Both the position numbers and the translations under genes were made by a program. Below are positions 1 to 10,059 of a DNA stretch of 64,000 nucleotides, in pieces. Every line of letters starts with the position of its first letter. Position 1 is the stretch's first letter. Source of the DNA: Rutidosis leptorrhynchoides. Its lineage: Eukaryota > Streptophyta > Magnoliopsida > Asterales > Asteraceae. Under the pieces are notes generated by a model. That model made no database searches and had not been told where the DNA came from. It saw only the letters and a program-made list of their open reading frames with translations. The stretch is from assembly GCF_046630445.1 (NCBI RefSeq), contig NC_092338.1:16034001-16098000 (forward strand), in the 5' to 3' direction.

Positions 1-664
1 TAGCTTCATTGCCCTGTTACCTAAAAGCCTAATACAATTGTGATGCTTCTAATCCTTTGTTCTTTGCTTCAGATATGGGATTCTGTTCCCAAAGCAGAAG
101 CCCACAAACAGACTCCACTGAGTTATTTTTTTAATGTAAGATTTCCTGATGTTGCTGATATATTAACAAGGGCCATTTAACTCCCTCAAGTCAAACCTTG
201 GGTCTATTGCTTCATGTAGTTTTCGCCAAGACTTGCAAAGGTAATAAAAAAGTAATTTGGGGCCATTTGCAAAGGTAATTTCCTAGCTTATGTTCCTGCT
301 GCGTAATCTCACGTGTTAGTGTTATTGTTGTGTATTTTGTTATCACCATTGACCGGGTATCTCAACTTCTGGGTCAAATAATTCAACATATTATATGATT
401 ATACGTATTTAACTTGAAGCTTTTTTCTATAGAAATTAACATATGATGCAGCCCTGCGGTTCATATTGCCACAATGATTTCAAAAGCAAAGCATGTTAGA
501 TGTGGTATGAAACTGAATTTTATGTGAGTTAGTGCTTCATTATAATCTGTTTTAAATTATTGCTTTAATGTACCATATATTTGTCCTCTGATTTCATCTT
601 TGCTTATTTTGTAGTTAGCCACGCTTCACCATCTGAGTTTACTAATGTAGTCATGTTTCTTTAG

Positions 665-801
665 AGTCGATTCCAATCAGTGGGGATTATACAAGACGAG
701 AAGGTGATCAGGTAATTTCCTCACAAACAAGTTGTCTAATAATTGAAATATTAATTTTTTGTAGGTACACTCCTGATGGCACCAAGACTATCGAGTTTTA
801 G
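665..801 (+). CDS. Last two exons of an unrecognised gene (partial)
   Basis: Two short exons fit together by splice sites and phase. The first is 665-711, after a TTTAG acceptor and before a GTAATT donor. The second is 765-801, after a TTTTGTAG acceptor, ending in TAG. Read in phase they give a C-terminal tail ending VIRYTPDGTKTIEF-stop, which looks protein-like. A possible earlier exon lies at about 73-134, after TTCAG, but its phase suits a different frame that would end in VHS-stop, so the model is unsure. I do not recognise the family. The gene body would lie to the left of the window. No polyadenylation signal was assigned. Confidence 0.3.
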
Positions 802-1245
802 AACATTTCGCTTATCGAAAGTGTACGATTTTGAGGATTCAGTAGATGTCTCTTATTTTTGTTGATCTTGAGAGCAATTAGCGGATCAACCACAAAGCAT
901 TTTAACACCAAATGCTTTTGCTAAAGCCTTGCTTATACATGTTACAAATAGTGAGAGTGGCATTTTAATCGACTAAACATGTAGTGCATTAAAACAACAA
1001 TTACAAAATGACATTATCTAACATATGGGCTCATAAATCTATTTACTATCTATTTCTGTATAGACATAGTGTATGGGTACTACTTGGTTCATTAATGCAA
1101 GTATTGTAAATATTGCATATATAATTATTACTTATAAATCTAATAAGTAATACAGTTTGGCTTGAAAAAATATAAAACGTTAGTTATTAGCGGGTCAAGG
1201 GTATCCGCAAGCACATATTGTTTAGTATGTAGATTTTTAGAGCTG
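802..1245. other. AT-rich intergenic DNA
   Basis: No reading frame or RNA gene seen. The right part probably belongs to the Helitron whose 3' end lies at 1,275, but I could not find its 5' end. Confidence 0.4.
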
Positions 1246-1275
1246 CCGTGCAACGCACGGGCTCTTAAAATCTAG
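1246..1275 (+). mobile_element. Helitron 3' terminus (family A)
   Basis: A hairpin CCGTGC-AAC-GCACGG (1,246-1,260) is followed about 11 bases later by CTAG and then T. This is the standard Helitron 3' end: a short palindrome, CTRR, and insertion between A and T. The same hairpin and tail recur at 2,818-2,846 and, slightly changed, at 1,738-1,754. The 5' end was not found. Confidence 0.65.
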
Positions 1276-1544
1276 TTAAATATATATCACATGTTAAACC
1301 GTCGCAAATTTGGTATATTAGTCAAGACTATTGAAAAGGTCGTTACAAGAGAAGAATATATCTATTCACCTAAATTAGTTAAGCGACAAAATTTAGTTAC
1401 AGAAAATTTATCAACACGTATAAATAAACGTATAAATATTAAAAAGTTTTAGACAAAATTACATGGGGGTTCCTGTGGTATGTTCAAAACTACAACCGGA
1501 GTTAAAAAAAAAAAATTTTGACTTGGGAGGTCACTATGGTATGC

Positions 1545-1648
1545 CACGGGCTCTTAAACTTAAAAGGAATTTTTAAAATTTGTAAACAACACGGGCTCTT
1601 AAACTCAAAAGAATTTTTAAAATTTATCAACACCGCGGGCTCTTAAAT
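1545..1648 (+). repeat. Tandem copies of a Helitron-end-like 44-bp unit
   Basis: Three head-to-tail copies of a unit beginning CACGGGCTCTTAAACT, starting near 1,545, 1,590 and 1,633 (the last one short and diverged). The unit resembles the right arm of the Helitron terminal hairpin plus its tail (GCACGGGCTCTTAAAA at 1,255-1,270). It therefore looks like local amplification of a Helitron end. Confidence 0.55.
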
Positions 1649-1737
1649 AATTCTTATACTTTTCCTATTTTATTGGTATCGCTATTTACATACCAATATG
1701 AATTGCAAATTTTATCTTTTGCACGGTTTATTACACA

Positions 1738-1764
1738 CCCGTGCAATGCACGGGCTCAAAAACC

Positions 1765-1842
<78 letters not shown>
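1738..1842 (+). repeat. Helitron-type hairpin followed by (AT)n microsatellite
   Basis: CCCGTGC-AAT-GCACGGG at 1,738-1,754 is a variant of the family A Helitron hairpin. It is followed by a pure AT dinucleotide array at about 1,768-1,842. The CTRR end expected after the hairpin is not clean (CCTACT), probably because the array grew at the junction. The poly-isoleucine/tyrosine reading frame across this array is an artefact. Confidence 0.6.
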
Positions 1843-1848
<6 letters not shown>

Positions 1849-2846
1849 TATTATAAAGCGCGTGCTAATAATCCTATGTGTCATCTTCTCAATTAATCTA
1901 AATTAAATTGTCCTACGTGTCATTCTATTAATTAATCTGAATTGCATAATCCTACGTGTCATTCTATTATTAAATCGAATTAAATATTAAATTAATTAAA
2001 TATAATGATCTTAAAAGATAAAAATATGGCCGATTCTAACTTCTTTATAATAAAATAATAAAATAATCAAGATTACTCCGTATTATATAATTATAAAAAT
2101 TATATTATTTTTGGAATGTTAACTCCGCACAAAAATATCTTCATACAAAAACATGTAGTAACACAATCGAGGAAAGCACTATAATGCGTACGAATTTTTG
2201 TACGTATAAACTATTCTATAAAAATTTTTAAGTACTATTTTATTTTTGCATATGTTACTATACGTGATTTTACTTTGGGCATATTTTTTTTTTTTTAATT
2301 TTTATGGAAACATACATATATTTTAGGATGTGACAAAATAAAATATTAACTTTTCAAAAAATATATAGTATCATTTGTTGTTACTATATAGGTTTTACTT
2401 ACAAATTTGGAACGTGTTAACACTCAATATACATTAATAAGTGTACGCAAGGAGATTCAATATTACTAAACAATATATACATTATACAACTAATTTGCAT
2501 TCAACTAATTGAATGGTTTATGAATAAAATATATTGATTAATTATTAATTTATTAATTATCTAATATATCAAAAATTATTATTATCAGCCGGTTTTAAAA
2601 TAAATTTTTACGGACTCATGTTTGATGTTTTATCGATTATTTGTCAATTGAAGTTAAAATGGTTTCAACGAACGGGCTCATAATCTATTCGTTAGTATTC
2701 AATACTAATATTTTCGATACAAATGTTATCCGTAATTAATGAGTTTTTCATTGTAATTGTATTATACATTTGATAAGTATCAATACTAATATTATTAAAT
2801 GTTAATTCATACAATTGCCGTGCAACGCACGGGCTCATAAAACTAG
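1843..2846 (+). mobile_element. Non-autonomous Helitron, family A (5' end approximate)
   Basis: The 3' end is clear: hairpin CCGTGC-AAC-GCACGG at 2,818-2,832, then GCTCATAAAACTAG ending at 2,846 and followed by T. The left part (ATTATTATAAAGCGCGTG, near 1,850) looks like a plant Helitron 5' region. The exact TC start is lost in the AT array. The roughly 1-kb interior is AT-rich with no RepHel coding sequence, so the element would rely on an autonomous partner. Confidence 0.55.
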
Positions 2847-3009
2847 TAATATAATATAATTAGGGGTAATGACAAGTCACTTTCTTAAAAATATTAATCC
2901 GGGTGAAAGTGTAAAACAATCAAATAAATACAGTTACTGGATACTTTTGGCCTTTTGAAAGTCGAGGGGCTATTTAGTATTTAAAGAAAAGAAACTCCGA
3001 TCGAAATAG

Positions 3010-3340
3010 GCGTTTGTTTTATTACACAAATCCTTCGATGTCTCTCTTATCCCTTGCCGCCATCATCTCCGCCGTTCGCCGCCCCTAACCATTCGCCGGT
3101 AGGTAATTCTAGGAAATATATTAGGGTTACGTGTTTATCAAAAACAAAAGTCAATTTTTTTACCGGATGTATTTGAACAAGTTTTTCAATTAAATTCGAC
3201 ATTTTTTTTTCTGATTTGGATGAAATCAATTTGTTAAAAATGTACTTATTGTATCGAATTATATGTAATTGCCATTTAAAATTACTCATCTGATGTTCCA
3301 AGATTATTCTGTCAGGTATAAAAAACACCTAAATTGTATA
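3010..3340 (+). promoter_or_regulatory. Leader exon and leader intron of the PRELI gene
   Basis: A TCT/CCG-rich stretch at about 3,035-3,100 reads like a 5' UTR. It ends at a GT donor (GCCGGTAGGTAATT, near 3,099 or 3,103). A matching acceptor TCTGTCAG ends at 3,315, 25 bases before the ATG. Leader introns are common in plant housekeeping genes. The cap site was not determined. Confidence 0.4.
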
Positions 3341-4061
3341 ATGGTTAGAGCATACTCACAAGAACACATTTACAAGCACCCATGGGAAAGAGTCACATCT
3401 GCATCTTGGCGCAAGTTTGCTGACCCAGAGAACAAACGCACCTTAACTCACATCCTAGAAGTTGACACCTTGAACCACAAGCTTGACGCTGAGTCCGGTA
3501 AGCTTTACACGACCCGTGCGATCACCATACATGCTCCTGGTCCGTGGTTCCTTCGTAAGATTGTCGGTCAAGATATCTGTCATTGTGTTGAATCAACTGT
3601 TGTTGATGGCAAAACTCGGTCAATGCAACTGGCTACTAAGAACATTAGTCTGCAGAAATTTGTGGAGGTGGAAGATAAGATCAGGTATATTAGACATGGC
3701 AAAATGGGCAGAGGGGTTGAGTAGAGGGGTTTGAGTCGAGACGTTTATTTTTGCAGTCAACGTTGGTGAACCCTTATTAAGAACTGTATCTTTGAAACGA
3801 AAAGTTAAGAATTTTTGAATACAATTGTCTTGCATCTGTAGGTATGATCCACATCCAGAGAATCCAAATGAGTGGACAATTTGCAGGCAGGAAATGAGTA
3901 TACGGATAAAGCCGTTGTCCAGGTTGGCATCAATGGCAGAGAAGATAGAGCAGAAATGTGTTGAAAAGTTTCAGAGGAACAGTGCAAAAGGTAGGGAGGT
4001 TATGGAGAGGATGTGTAAGTACATGGAAGCTGAATCCTCTTCTAGAGGTATTTCTGTCTAA
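3341..4061 (+). CDS. PRELI/MSF1-domain lipid-transfer protein
   Basis: Two coding exons, 3,341-3,684 and 3,842-4,061, join in phase (AG|G, Arg) to give 187 residues. The protein starts MVRAYSQEHIYKHPWERV and keeps the PRELI hallmarks: the N-terminal HPWERVTSASWRKF block, the RAITIHAPGPWFLRKIVG strand region, and a C-terminal amphipathic helix. The family (yeast Ups1/PRELI) carries phosphatidic acid and other phospholipids across the mitochondrial intermembrane space. That role here is inferred from the family. The length matches the usual single-domain form of about 185 residues. I chose the ATG at 3,341 because family members begin with this peptide; an in-frame upstream ATG at 3,269 lies inside the leader intron. 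The gene converges on TRM5, whose stop is only about 670 bases away. Confidence 0.88.
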
Positions 4062-4559
4062 TTGTAGGTGGTTGTTATGTTGTACTCCATAAGACTTTTT
4101 TAAGGTCTAAGAGAAGATTTAGAATATAGAGCGTGTATTAACTGCAATCTAGTGTTCTAAGTTCGAATATGTAATTGAGCGTTTAAAGTAATTTCTAGTA
4201 ATAAAAGGCCAATACTTTCATGTATAAAGAAGGGTCTGAGTTGTGTCTTTCTGTTTATAATAGTACCAATAAGTTTGATATATGATTATATGTCAAGATG
4301 AGTAGATGAAATGAACCACCTGGACAATAATTTTCTGTACCTCAAACCGTTGTAACCTTGTCAAGTTGGTCAGGTTGAGTTCAATTGATATACATAATCT
4401 CTAATAGATACTCCGTATAAAGTTATAAAATGTTCATGTCAGTATAATGAATAAAAAATGACTGTATATACCACATACATGTACATAGTACTCTAGTAAA
4501 TTTGGAAAAGTATGGTAATTTTGTTAATACAGCACTGCCCAAATGGATTATACCCTGCA

Positions 4560-4560
<1 letters not shown>

Positions 4561-4620
<60 letters not shown>

Positions 4621-4634
4621 CCCCCCCCTCCCTC

Positions 4635-4688
<54 letters not shown>

Positions 4689-4720
4689 CCCCCTCTCCCT
4701 CTCCCCCTCTCTCTCTCTTT
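4561..4720. repeat. (TC)n microsatellite between convergent genes
   Basis: About 160 bases of almost pure TC, broken by two short C runs. It lies between the 3' ends of the PRELI gene (plus) and TRM5 (minus). The serine/leucine and arginine/glutamate reading frames over it are repeat artefacts. Confidence 0.95.
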
Positions 4721-4734
4721 GAAGTAGTATTCAA

Positions 4735-7700
4735 TTATAGATCTGAGATCGGTTTGGCAAATGCGACACTCTTAGGGAGAACAAATGATGCACACAACAT
4801 CCATTTTCCAGGGGCGACCAGACGTACCTTGTGCATTTTGACCTCAAAGGCCACCTCCGACAATGCAATTCGTATCCTCTAATTAGAACACCAAGAAAAA
4901 AAAAGCAAGTATTAAAGTTGATCAAAACTAGTAACTTCTTACGAATGTAGGTGGTCATTTTGACCCAATTCATATATACTACCTCTTGAAAATCAAACTC
5001 AGGATCTTCAGCTTTTGAGAATCCATAGACGTGAATCTTTGGCAAAGTCAACTCTTCATTTCTGTCGGTATGTCTGAATATTCCTTTAAATGCATCTGCC
5101 ACCAAATATTAATAAACCATCAGTATTGTAAAACTCGGCCAACTGGGCCAAGTTTTCGAGGATTTCTTGGTTTAGATCACCAGTCACGTTCTCGGTGACC
5201 AACCCGGTTAATTAATCGGTCAACGAACGAGTTTCTCGGACAAATCGGGGAGTTCCCGGTCAACTTGGCTGAATTGGTGAGTTCTCGGTCAACTCGACCA
5301 ACTCGGTAAGTCGGTAAAAACCCAGAAACTCGGTCAAAAACTCGGCAAATTGTTCAAATCTATTAGAATTTATATTAGAACATATATATTATATATTTAT
5401 ATATTAAAAAACTAAAAAATCAACGCAAGTCAACATCCGAGTTCTCCCCGAGTTGCCAAGGACTCCACAAAAATTTCTAACTGAGTTCCGAGTTCTCCAA
5501 CCTTGTAAACCATTGAGTAAAAAATATATGAAGCTTATAAGTACTAAAAGTAGAATAAAGTTTGTATAAATATAAACTGATGTACCCTGTGCCATAAACA
5601 TACTGCAGCTAATTCGCTCATTAGCAATTTGTGTTTCAACAGTCACAAAATTCCTTTTCCTTAATTAAACCTAGCATCTATATCTAATAAATAACATTAC
5701 AAAATACTCCATAAGCATAGGCAAGAATTCGGTGAACAGCACAATCATCAAAGCACTGATAACTGCCAAATTCTACAAGTGACTAATAAATCAAAGAGGA
5801 ATGAGATTGTACATACCAAGAAACTCAGCTGCATCCTTGGGCAGATTCATGACCACTTGAGTGATGGGTCGGGAGCTTTGACTTTTAAAGATAGCGTCAA
5901 TGAATCTTCTCCCATCCATGTTAAAAACCTTTAATTTCGATGACATGTATAATATTAGATGCTTTAGAACGTATAACACAATAACCTTTTATCTTTCAAA
6001 AACTCCAAAATAATAAGAAGACATCCCTAATTAACTAGATTACTTATCAGTAAGGATAAATGAGCCATAAAATTATTAGCAAAAGCTTCCAATTTAATTT
6101 CAGCTGTATTAAGTATGCACGTAAAAAAGAACGTCTACACTTAGGTGTGATGGATTATGTACCAAGATTAGATTGAAAGGAGATAAAGAAAAATCACGTT
6201 CGAGGGCAGACCTCAATCTTTCTTTCCAGTTTGTTGAGTACCGCATTTCTTTCCAGATAGTCAACAGCATGAGGATTTAAATCATTTGCATACACATACT
6301 TAACCTTTTTTGCAGCAGATATAGCCAAAGGACCAACCCCAGCAAAAACGTCACCTGTTTCCGTAAACTATCAGATACCAGAAGACAAATGAATACTGTC
6401 ATGTTCATAATAGTGTTTTAAATGAGCAACAACATATGTAAACCACATAAATCTGGAACTTTTAAAAGTCCAATTTTTTCCCCATATTTAACATCAATAG
6501 AAAACATATAATTTTAGTCATATAAGTTGAAGAAAGAAAAACATACAAACAACATCATTCCGTGTAAAGGAATTCAAGAGTCTTTGTCTCTCTGTTCCCA
6601 ACTTTGAGCTCCAGTACCTGCAATAAGTCAACAATAACGTATTTAACTTAATCATTTCCAAATTCTATTAACTACAATCTACCTCCGATACAAATTAAGA
6701 GATTTATTAAAGCGAAGAGAAATATTATAAATATGAGTAGTTGAGCAATTTCGTGAACAAAACTTACACTGTTGCCAAGTCAACATGAAAATGGAGTCCA
6801 TTCTCTACCACCCTTGTTACAAGAGAATGATTTCCGGCCAAAACTTCAAGCTGCATGGTTCTGAACTCGTTATTGATGGCATCAAGCTTATTGACAACCG
6901 TTTGTATCTTTGGCTTGTTTTTGTCCAAAACAACCTGGCAAAACACGCGTAAATCATTAAAATTCAGCCAAACACTGGATGTCACGAGATGGGTGGGCCA
7001 GGTGATGGGTAATGTCAGAATGAATAATTAGGTTGCTTCGAGTTGACCTATACATTCTTGTATTTTTTTGTCTTTTTCTTAAACTTCATTAAATATTGAA
7101 GTTTCGACAGTGATCACATTAATTTATTAGAGAAAGCTTAATCAGAATTTTGTGAAAAAAGTAACTTAGGAGTTTATAAGCATCCATAAACCCTTCAGGT
7201 TACTTTCAAGTGTCAACCCATTCGACCAATTCCAATTAGATTTTACCCATTTGTGACCTGTAAATATAACCGAATGAACTAGTTTCATAAATGGGTTGAA
7301 ATAACCACTCTGCCAAATACCTTTGCTATAAGATTCTTATAGGGAAGATGTTCCTCTTTTAAATTGAGGTGAATGATATGGCCAACTGTCTCAAAAGATG
7401 AAGGAACTGTCATACCCTTTGGAAGCAAAGCCTCTAAGACCTGCAATTTTGCAAATACATAACTCAAAAGCTTCCCAAAATATAAACATCGTTAGAGAAG
7501 TCGCATTAAATGTTATAATGTAAGAAATAAGCAAAATACCTCATTCATCTGCCAGTAACTATAAAACAAAGTTAGCTTGCATCTCACAAGTTCAAATAAT
7601 GATTCCGTTAAGCATGCCTGAAGGAAATAGTAAGCTCAAAATTACACAATTTAAAAACTAGAATATATACTCATACTCACTAATAAGGTAAAGTAAGACC

Positions 7701-8515
7701 CAAAAAAATACCTTAATTGCCTCGGGCAATTCATCTTGCGATTTATGAGCGTACCGTTCATCCAAAAGCAACAACCTTGTTGATCCTTTCCATTTCCGTA
7801 CCCTGTACTCTTCATCTCCAATCAACCCACTCAAATCCTCATCATTACTTTCATAATCTTCAACCACCTCTTCAATTATATAAGACTCATTCTTTCTACC
7901 CTCTTTCACTTCTTTCGTCTCTGTTTTCGTTTTTGTATTCCTTTTCGGCCTCGATAACTTGGCCAAATTCCTAAACTTTTCAAAACCTCTCGAATTAAAA
8001 GTCTTTACAAGCTTATCTCTATACAAAACTGGACTCAATCTCTCCCCATCTCCTTCCGCCTTTCCATAAATCCTTCGATTTAAAGCGTCTAATGGTTCGT
8101 CCTCACTCGAATTGAAGTACTTTTGTAATTCCGGGTCAATCTCGTCACCTGAAACCCTAGCAATGTTCCTAACCCTAGGCCAGTTTAATAAATGACCACG
8201 GAGTTGACTTTCTAATGCGTAGCATCGATCAGCATTGACTCTAAGAGCAGAAATGTCGAATTCACGAGTGAATTCATCTTCATCAAACGATGGATTTTGA
8301 TTGTTTTCGGTTTTTGGTTGTAGTTGTTGTGGTAGTGTTGAAGTGGGGTTGATAGATGGATGGTGGCCTTTGGATAAAGAAGGACCGTAAGATAGGGTTT
8401 CGGAGAGGGGAACGGTGGCGGAGATGCGGCGGATGGACGCGGATACGGTGGGTTTAGATATTACAGGTGTGAGAGCTGGAGATAGTGACGGCCGGAGCAT
8501 GAATTTGGTGAACAT
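4735..8515 (-). CDS. TRM5: tRNA (guanine37-N1)-methyltransferase, TRM5/Met-10+ family
   Basis: Nine exons on the minus strand: 8515-7712, 7617-7540, 7440-7321, 6934-6768, 6617-6547, 6354-6212, 5928-5817, 5095-4983 and 4878-4735. All have GT/AG introns and consistent phase, giving 583 residues. The enzyme moves a methyl group from S-adenosylmethionine to G37 next to the anticodon, which guards against frameshifting. Visible marks are the SAM-binding loop [14 protein letters not shown] (about residues 414-427), the acidic turn [10 protein letters not shown], and the [13 protein letters not shown] motif typical of Trm5. The C-terminal strand is [16 protein letters not shown]. The first 60 residues are rich in Ser, Pro, Thr and Arg with few acids, so an organellar targeting peptide is plausible. 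An acidic/lysine-rich linker (about 190-235) separates it from the core. Intron 7 holds a hAT MITE. The paralogue class cannot be settled here. Confidence 0.88.
5121..5505. mobile_element. hAT MITE in TRM5 intron 7
   Basis: Flanked by a perfect 8-bp target duplication TAAACCAT (5,113-5,120 and 5,506-5,513). The ends CAGTATTGTAAAACTCGG and, reversed, CAAGGTTGGAGAACTCGG form imperfect terminal inverted repeats. The 385-bp interior has no coding capacity. Its ends resemble those of the elements at 10,890, 16,422 and 17,444. It lies between exons 7 and 8 and clear of both splice sites. Confidence 0.85.
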
Positions 8516-8639
8516 TTAGATTGGAATTTTGCCGGTAAAAGATTGAATTCCAGGGTTTTAAGGGTTTTGGTTGGTGATTAAAATGAAAGATTGATGGATA
8601 AAGAGCGTAATTTACATATGTAGGCCCTGGATATATCAT

Positions 8640-9186
8640 TATTATATAGCTTCAGTCCTTCGATGTCCACATGAATGCTTTTGTTGAATTGTTGGCACAC
8701 ATGTAAATCTGAATACCGATAAATATGGATATAGATTATAGATAATTAAAAGTAAATGGTGCACTTTTTAATGAAAATTTGAGTTTTTTTATTGTGACCG
8801 TATTTGACATTCATTAACTGAAAAAATATGTTTTTGTGTCAATTTGTAGGGTAGTGTGGTAAAATTTGATTGCAAAATATGTGAAAAAAATAAATTAATT
8901 ACAAAAATAAATTAATTTTAAATTAATAAAATCATTCATTGGTTGCTTTTCATCTAACCCTTCCGTCACTTTTCTAACTAATGCTTTTTTAGGTTTCACT
9001 TTGCCGCCCCTTTAATTCCGTCCTCGTCGTCAAACTCCCTCCAGCTCATCTCATGGTTGCACTTGACGCGACAATAATGATAGTCTAGGAGCATCGTTTA
9101 CTGTCACGCTCGTTCTTCAATCCATGTCCTCAAGACGGTGCTATATAAACTGTCTTGTCCAACTCTCCATCTACGAGCCACCTTAC
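8640..9186. other. Intergenic, upstream of TRM5
   Basis: AT-rich with no supported gene. The TRM5 promoter should lie in the left part (minus strand), but I could not pick a convincing TATA box. Confidence 0.4.
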
Positions 9187-9194
9187 GTCTTTGC

Positions 9195-9433
9195 TAGGGG
9201 CGAGTCTACATGTTGGAAGGTGGGGTCCTATGACCCCACTACTTTGAAATTTATTTGTACAATGTATACTTCAAATTGCGTAGGACACCACTATATTTAA
9301 CCATAGGACCCCATATAATTTTAAAATTTATATTTTTTTAGAAGTAAACAACCACTAAAGTAACCTTCAATTATAATTAACTCTAAAAAAAATTTTGGAA
9401 CCCCAATGAATTTTCATCCTATATTCGCCACTG
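9195..9433. mobile_element. hAT MITE, 239 bp
   Basis: Perfect 8-bp duplication GTCTTTGC at 9,187-9,194 and 9,434-9,441. The ends are TAGGGGCGA and, reversed, CAGTGGCGA, a hAT-type inverted repeat with two mismatches. There is no coding sequence, and the family differs from the CAAGGTTG-ended elements. The flank to the right (9,442-10,059) is plain AT-rich intergenic DNA. Confidence 0.85.
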
Positions 9434-10059
9434 GTCTTTGCACCATACATTTGTGTGAGGTTTGTATGTTTGAGTTACCATAAATAAAATTATGAATTAG
9501 TCCTTTAGTTTTAGTATTGTTTATGTGGAAGTCAAGGAGTTCAATTAGAATAACAAAAGGCTTAACAATAATTATTAGGAATATTTCACAAATATTAAAA
9601 AGTTTAAGCATATGTATAAAATATATGTACTCGGATAAAGAACAAAACTAATGACCTTACAAACTTCAATCTTTTTATCGTTATTCAGAAAATCTTTTCC
9701 AATTAATAATTTGAATAAAAAAGGAACACTTGTAGTGTAGCTAAACAATTTAAAATAAAAATAACATCATAAATAAGTAACGCTTACCGTGTCAAACTTG
9801 TTAAAGTATAGTCGCTCACTATGCTCAAATTGTCAACATTGCATCGCTTTTTATTTGATTCAAAGTCAATCGCAACACAAAAACTTCTAAATATATAAAC
9901 ATGCATATTGATTTGAAATTATATTCTTGGCCCAAATTTCCATTACAAATTTGAAAATCAACCTTATCATTTTTTATATGAATATTTTTTGTTTATAAAT
10001 TTAAAATCGTACACTTCTAAACATATTTGTATTCATACAGTAAATCTCACATTTCCCTG

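Noticed and set aside
1673-1906. 77-codon frame of mostly Ile/Tyr
   Set aside because: Translation of an (AT)n array after a Helitron hairpin; no conserved sequence on either side.
4423-4882. Several Ser/Leu-, Pro- or Arg/Glu-rich frames
   Set aside because: All come from the (TC)n array; the real coding signal to the right is the last TRM5 exon on the minus strand.
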